A stretch of 64,000 nucleotides of DNA from Eutreptiella sp. 'Long Island Sound 2002' (taxonomy: Eukaryota; Euglenozoa; Euglenophyceae; Eutreptiales; Eutreptiaceae), in the NCBI GenBank assembly GCA_964036045.1, contig OZ038383.1, forward strand, positions 107,716,925 through 107,780,924, given 5' to 3'. Within the stretch, counting starts at the first letter, position 1. Each line of letters opens with the position of its first letter. The notes under the pieces were generated by a model. That model was not told the DNA's origin. It made no database searches and was given only the letters and a program-made list of their open reading frames with translations. This document shows, in pieces, positions 63,004-64,000 of this stretch. The position numbers and the translations under genes were made by a program.

Positions 63004-63638
63004 TCACCTGCGTCGTTGCTTGCGTGTGGGCTGGGGCTGCGGCGGTGGCGGGTTCCAGCGGCGGTAGCGCCAGTGGGTGAGGGCGTTGCGCAAAGCCCGG
63101 GGGAGCCAGCTGTTGGCATCCGTATCCGTGATGCGGAGCACCGCCCCCCCCTCTAGGAAAGCCGGCCACGTCCGCTCCCTGTCGGGCCACGCCGCCCGAA
63201 TCACCGCCTGGAGGACCCTCTCGTAGTCCTCTGGGGCCGCCCACCCCCCCGGGGGCACCTCCCTGTTCCCCCCGTCCCTCCGGAGGAGCACGGCATCGGG
63301 GGCCGGTTCCTCATCCCCCTGGTGGTCCCCGAGCAGGCCCAGCTCAGCCACCCGTACACCTCCACCACCAGGGGGAGGGCCTCACCCTCCAGGGGGTCTG
63401 GGACCGTGTCCCAGTCCTGGTCCCAGGGCCGGGCCCCCTCTGCCCCCCGCGCCGGCTCCCCCTGCGGCCCCTGTGCCTGCGGCGCCAGCGCCGCGCCCCG
63501 CCCCCCCGCCGCCGGGGCAGTGGCCATCCGCGCCGGCTCCGCCCTCGGCGCGGGGGGGGCTGTCTGGTGCTGGGGTTGGGGGGGGTTGGGGGGGGATGAG
63601 GTCTCCGGCGTCGGGGTCGATGTTTTAGAGGTGGGCAT
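63004..63638 (-). CDS. Unidentified Pro/Ala-rich protein with basic C-terminus
   Basis: ATG at 63638 (ACCATGCC context) starts MPTSKTSTPTPETSSPPNPP. It passes through an Ala/Gly/Pro linker to EALPLVVEVYG, where one base seems missing in a G run near 63350. It continues AELGLLGDHQGDEEPAPDAV, YERVLQAVIRAAWPDRERTW and LPRALRNALTHWRYRRW, ending PQPTRKQRRR. The last 100 residues have the mixed composition of a folded domain, unlike the surrounding GC-driven frames. Upstream the frame stays open past 63950 with a CSRC pair, so the true start may lie further right, outside the window. Family unknown. Confidence 0.4.
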
Positions 63639-64000
63639 GGTGGTGGTGGTGGTGGTGGGTATTGTGCGCCGGCCTTTGTTGGATGCCCGGGGGGATGCAC
63701 CGCAACGGCTGCACGTCTGGCTGCGGGGGCGCCCCGCCCCCCGTCCCCCTCCCTGCGCTCCGCCCTCCCCCCGTGGCTCCCATGCCCCGTCCTGTCGGTC
63801 CCTGGTGGCCCCCGGCGCCCTTGCCCTTGCCCTGGGGTCCCTTCCCGGCCCCCACGCCTTTGTCCCCCTGTCCGCGCCGCGGGTCCCGCCAACTGTCACC
63901 TGCGCCCTGGCCTGCACCGCCGGCGCCCGTATCCTTCCCGTGCCCGTGTCCATGCCCTTAGCTGCGCCCACGCTCGCCGACCGCGCCCCGCTCCACTCCA

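Noticed and set aside
60057-63080. Long ORFs up to 760 codons in the GC-rich tract
   Set aside because: Stop codons are depleted by composition. Frames overlap on both strands, follow the 600-bp repeat, and show no domain.

Overview
This is a nuclear, eukaryotic, repeat-dominated window. The evidence is two complete LTR retrotransposons with tRNA primer sites, spliceosomal-type GT/AG signals, a PHD finger, a pogo-like transposase, long tandem satellites, and no bacterial gene organisation. A large-genome green-lineage organism (streptophyte alga or land plant) is my low-confidence guess. It rests on chromodomain Ty3/gypsy elements primed by an initiator-Met-like tRNA, not on a diagnostic gene. 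I see no conserved single-copy housekeeping gene.

Layout. (1) 1-4.4 kb: a minus-strand cluster of four short unidentified genes or exons. They are separated by arrays of short perfect palindromes (TTGGCGCGCGCCAA, TTCACGGTACCGTGAA), and stop codons lie within a few bases to about 20 bp of each array. (2) 4.6-12.65 kb: two inverted copies of a 1.1-kb unit carrying a SUMO-interaction-like motif plus a PHD finger between CCGGGGCATATGCCCCGG palindrome arrays. They flank a nested hairpin, an eroded retrotransposon fragment (element C), and a 2.7-kb TIR transposon with GTATACGGCCGTATAC arrays at both ends. (3) 12.65-15.6 kb: degenerate sequence. (4) 15.6-42.5 kb: a plus-strand pogo/Tigger-type transposase pseudogene split by two LTR elements. 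Element A (16480-30479) is very young; element B (31893-42405) is older and broken. (5) 42.5-55.2 kb: two 2.7-kb direct copies of the transposon's 3' end, bracketing G/T-rich minisatellites with 65-, 64- and about 82-bp periods. (6) 55.2-60 kb: gene-poor sequence. (7) 60-64 kb: very GC-rich degenerate repeats ending in one minus-strand reading frame.

Elements A, B and C belong to one Ty3/gypsy chromodomain lineage with several unusual traits. Gag and Pol are in the same frame, separated by a stop codon (UGA-CGG in A). A domain between protease and RT has motifs resembling the Dam-methyltransferase-like module of DIRS elements, followed by a conserved Cys cluster. The RT box is HIDD, not YxDD. 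LTRs begin AG and end CT. Antisense open frames lie between pol and the 3' LTR. The other theme is that different coding units here are each framed by their own short-palindrome family, which may be subterminal recognition arrays, terminators, or an undescribed element class. All family assignments are from reading motifs by eye; no search was run.
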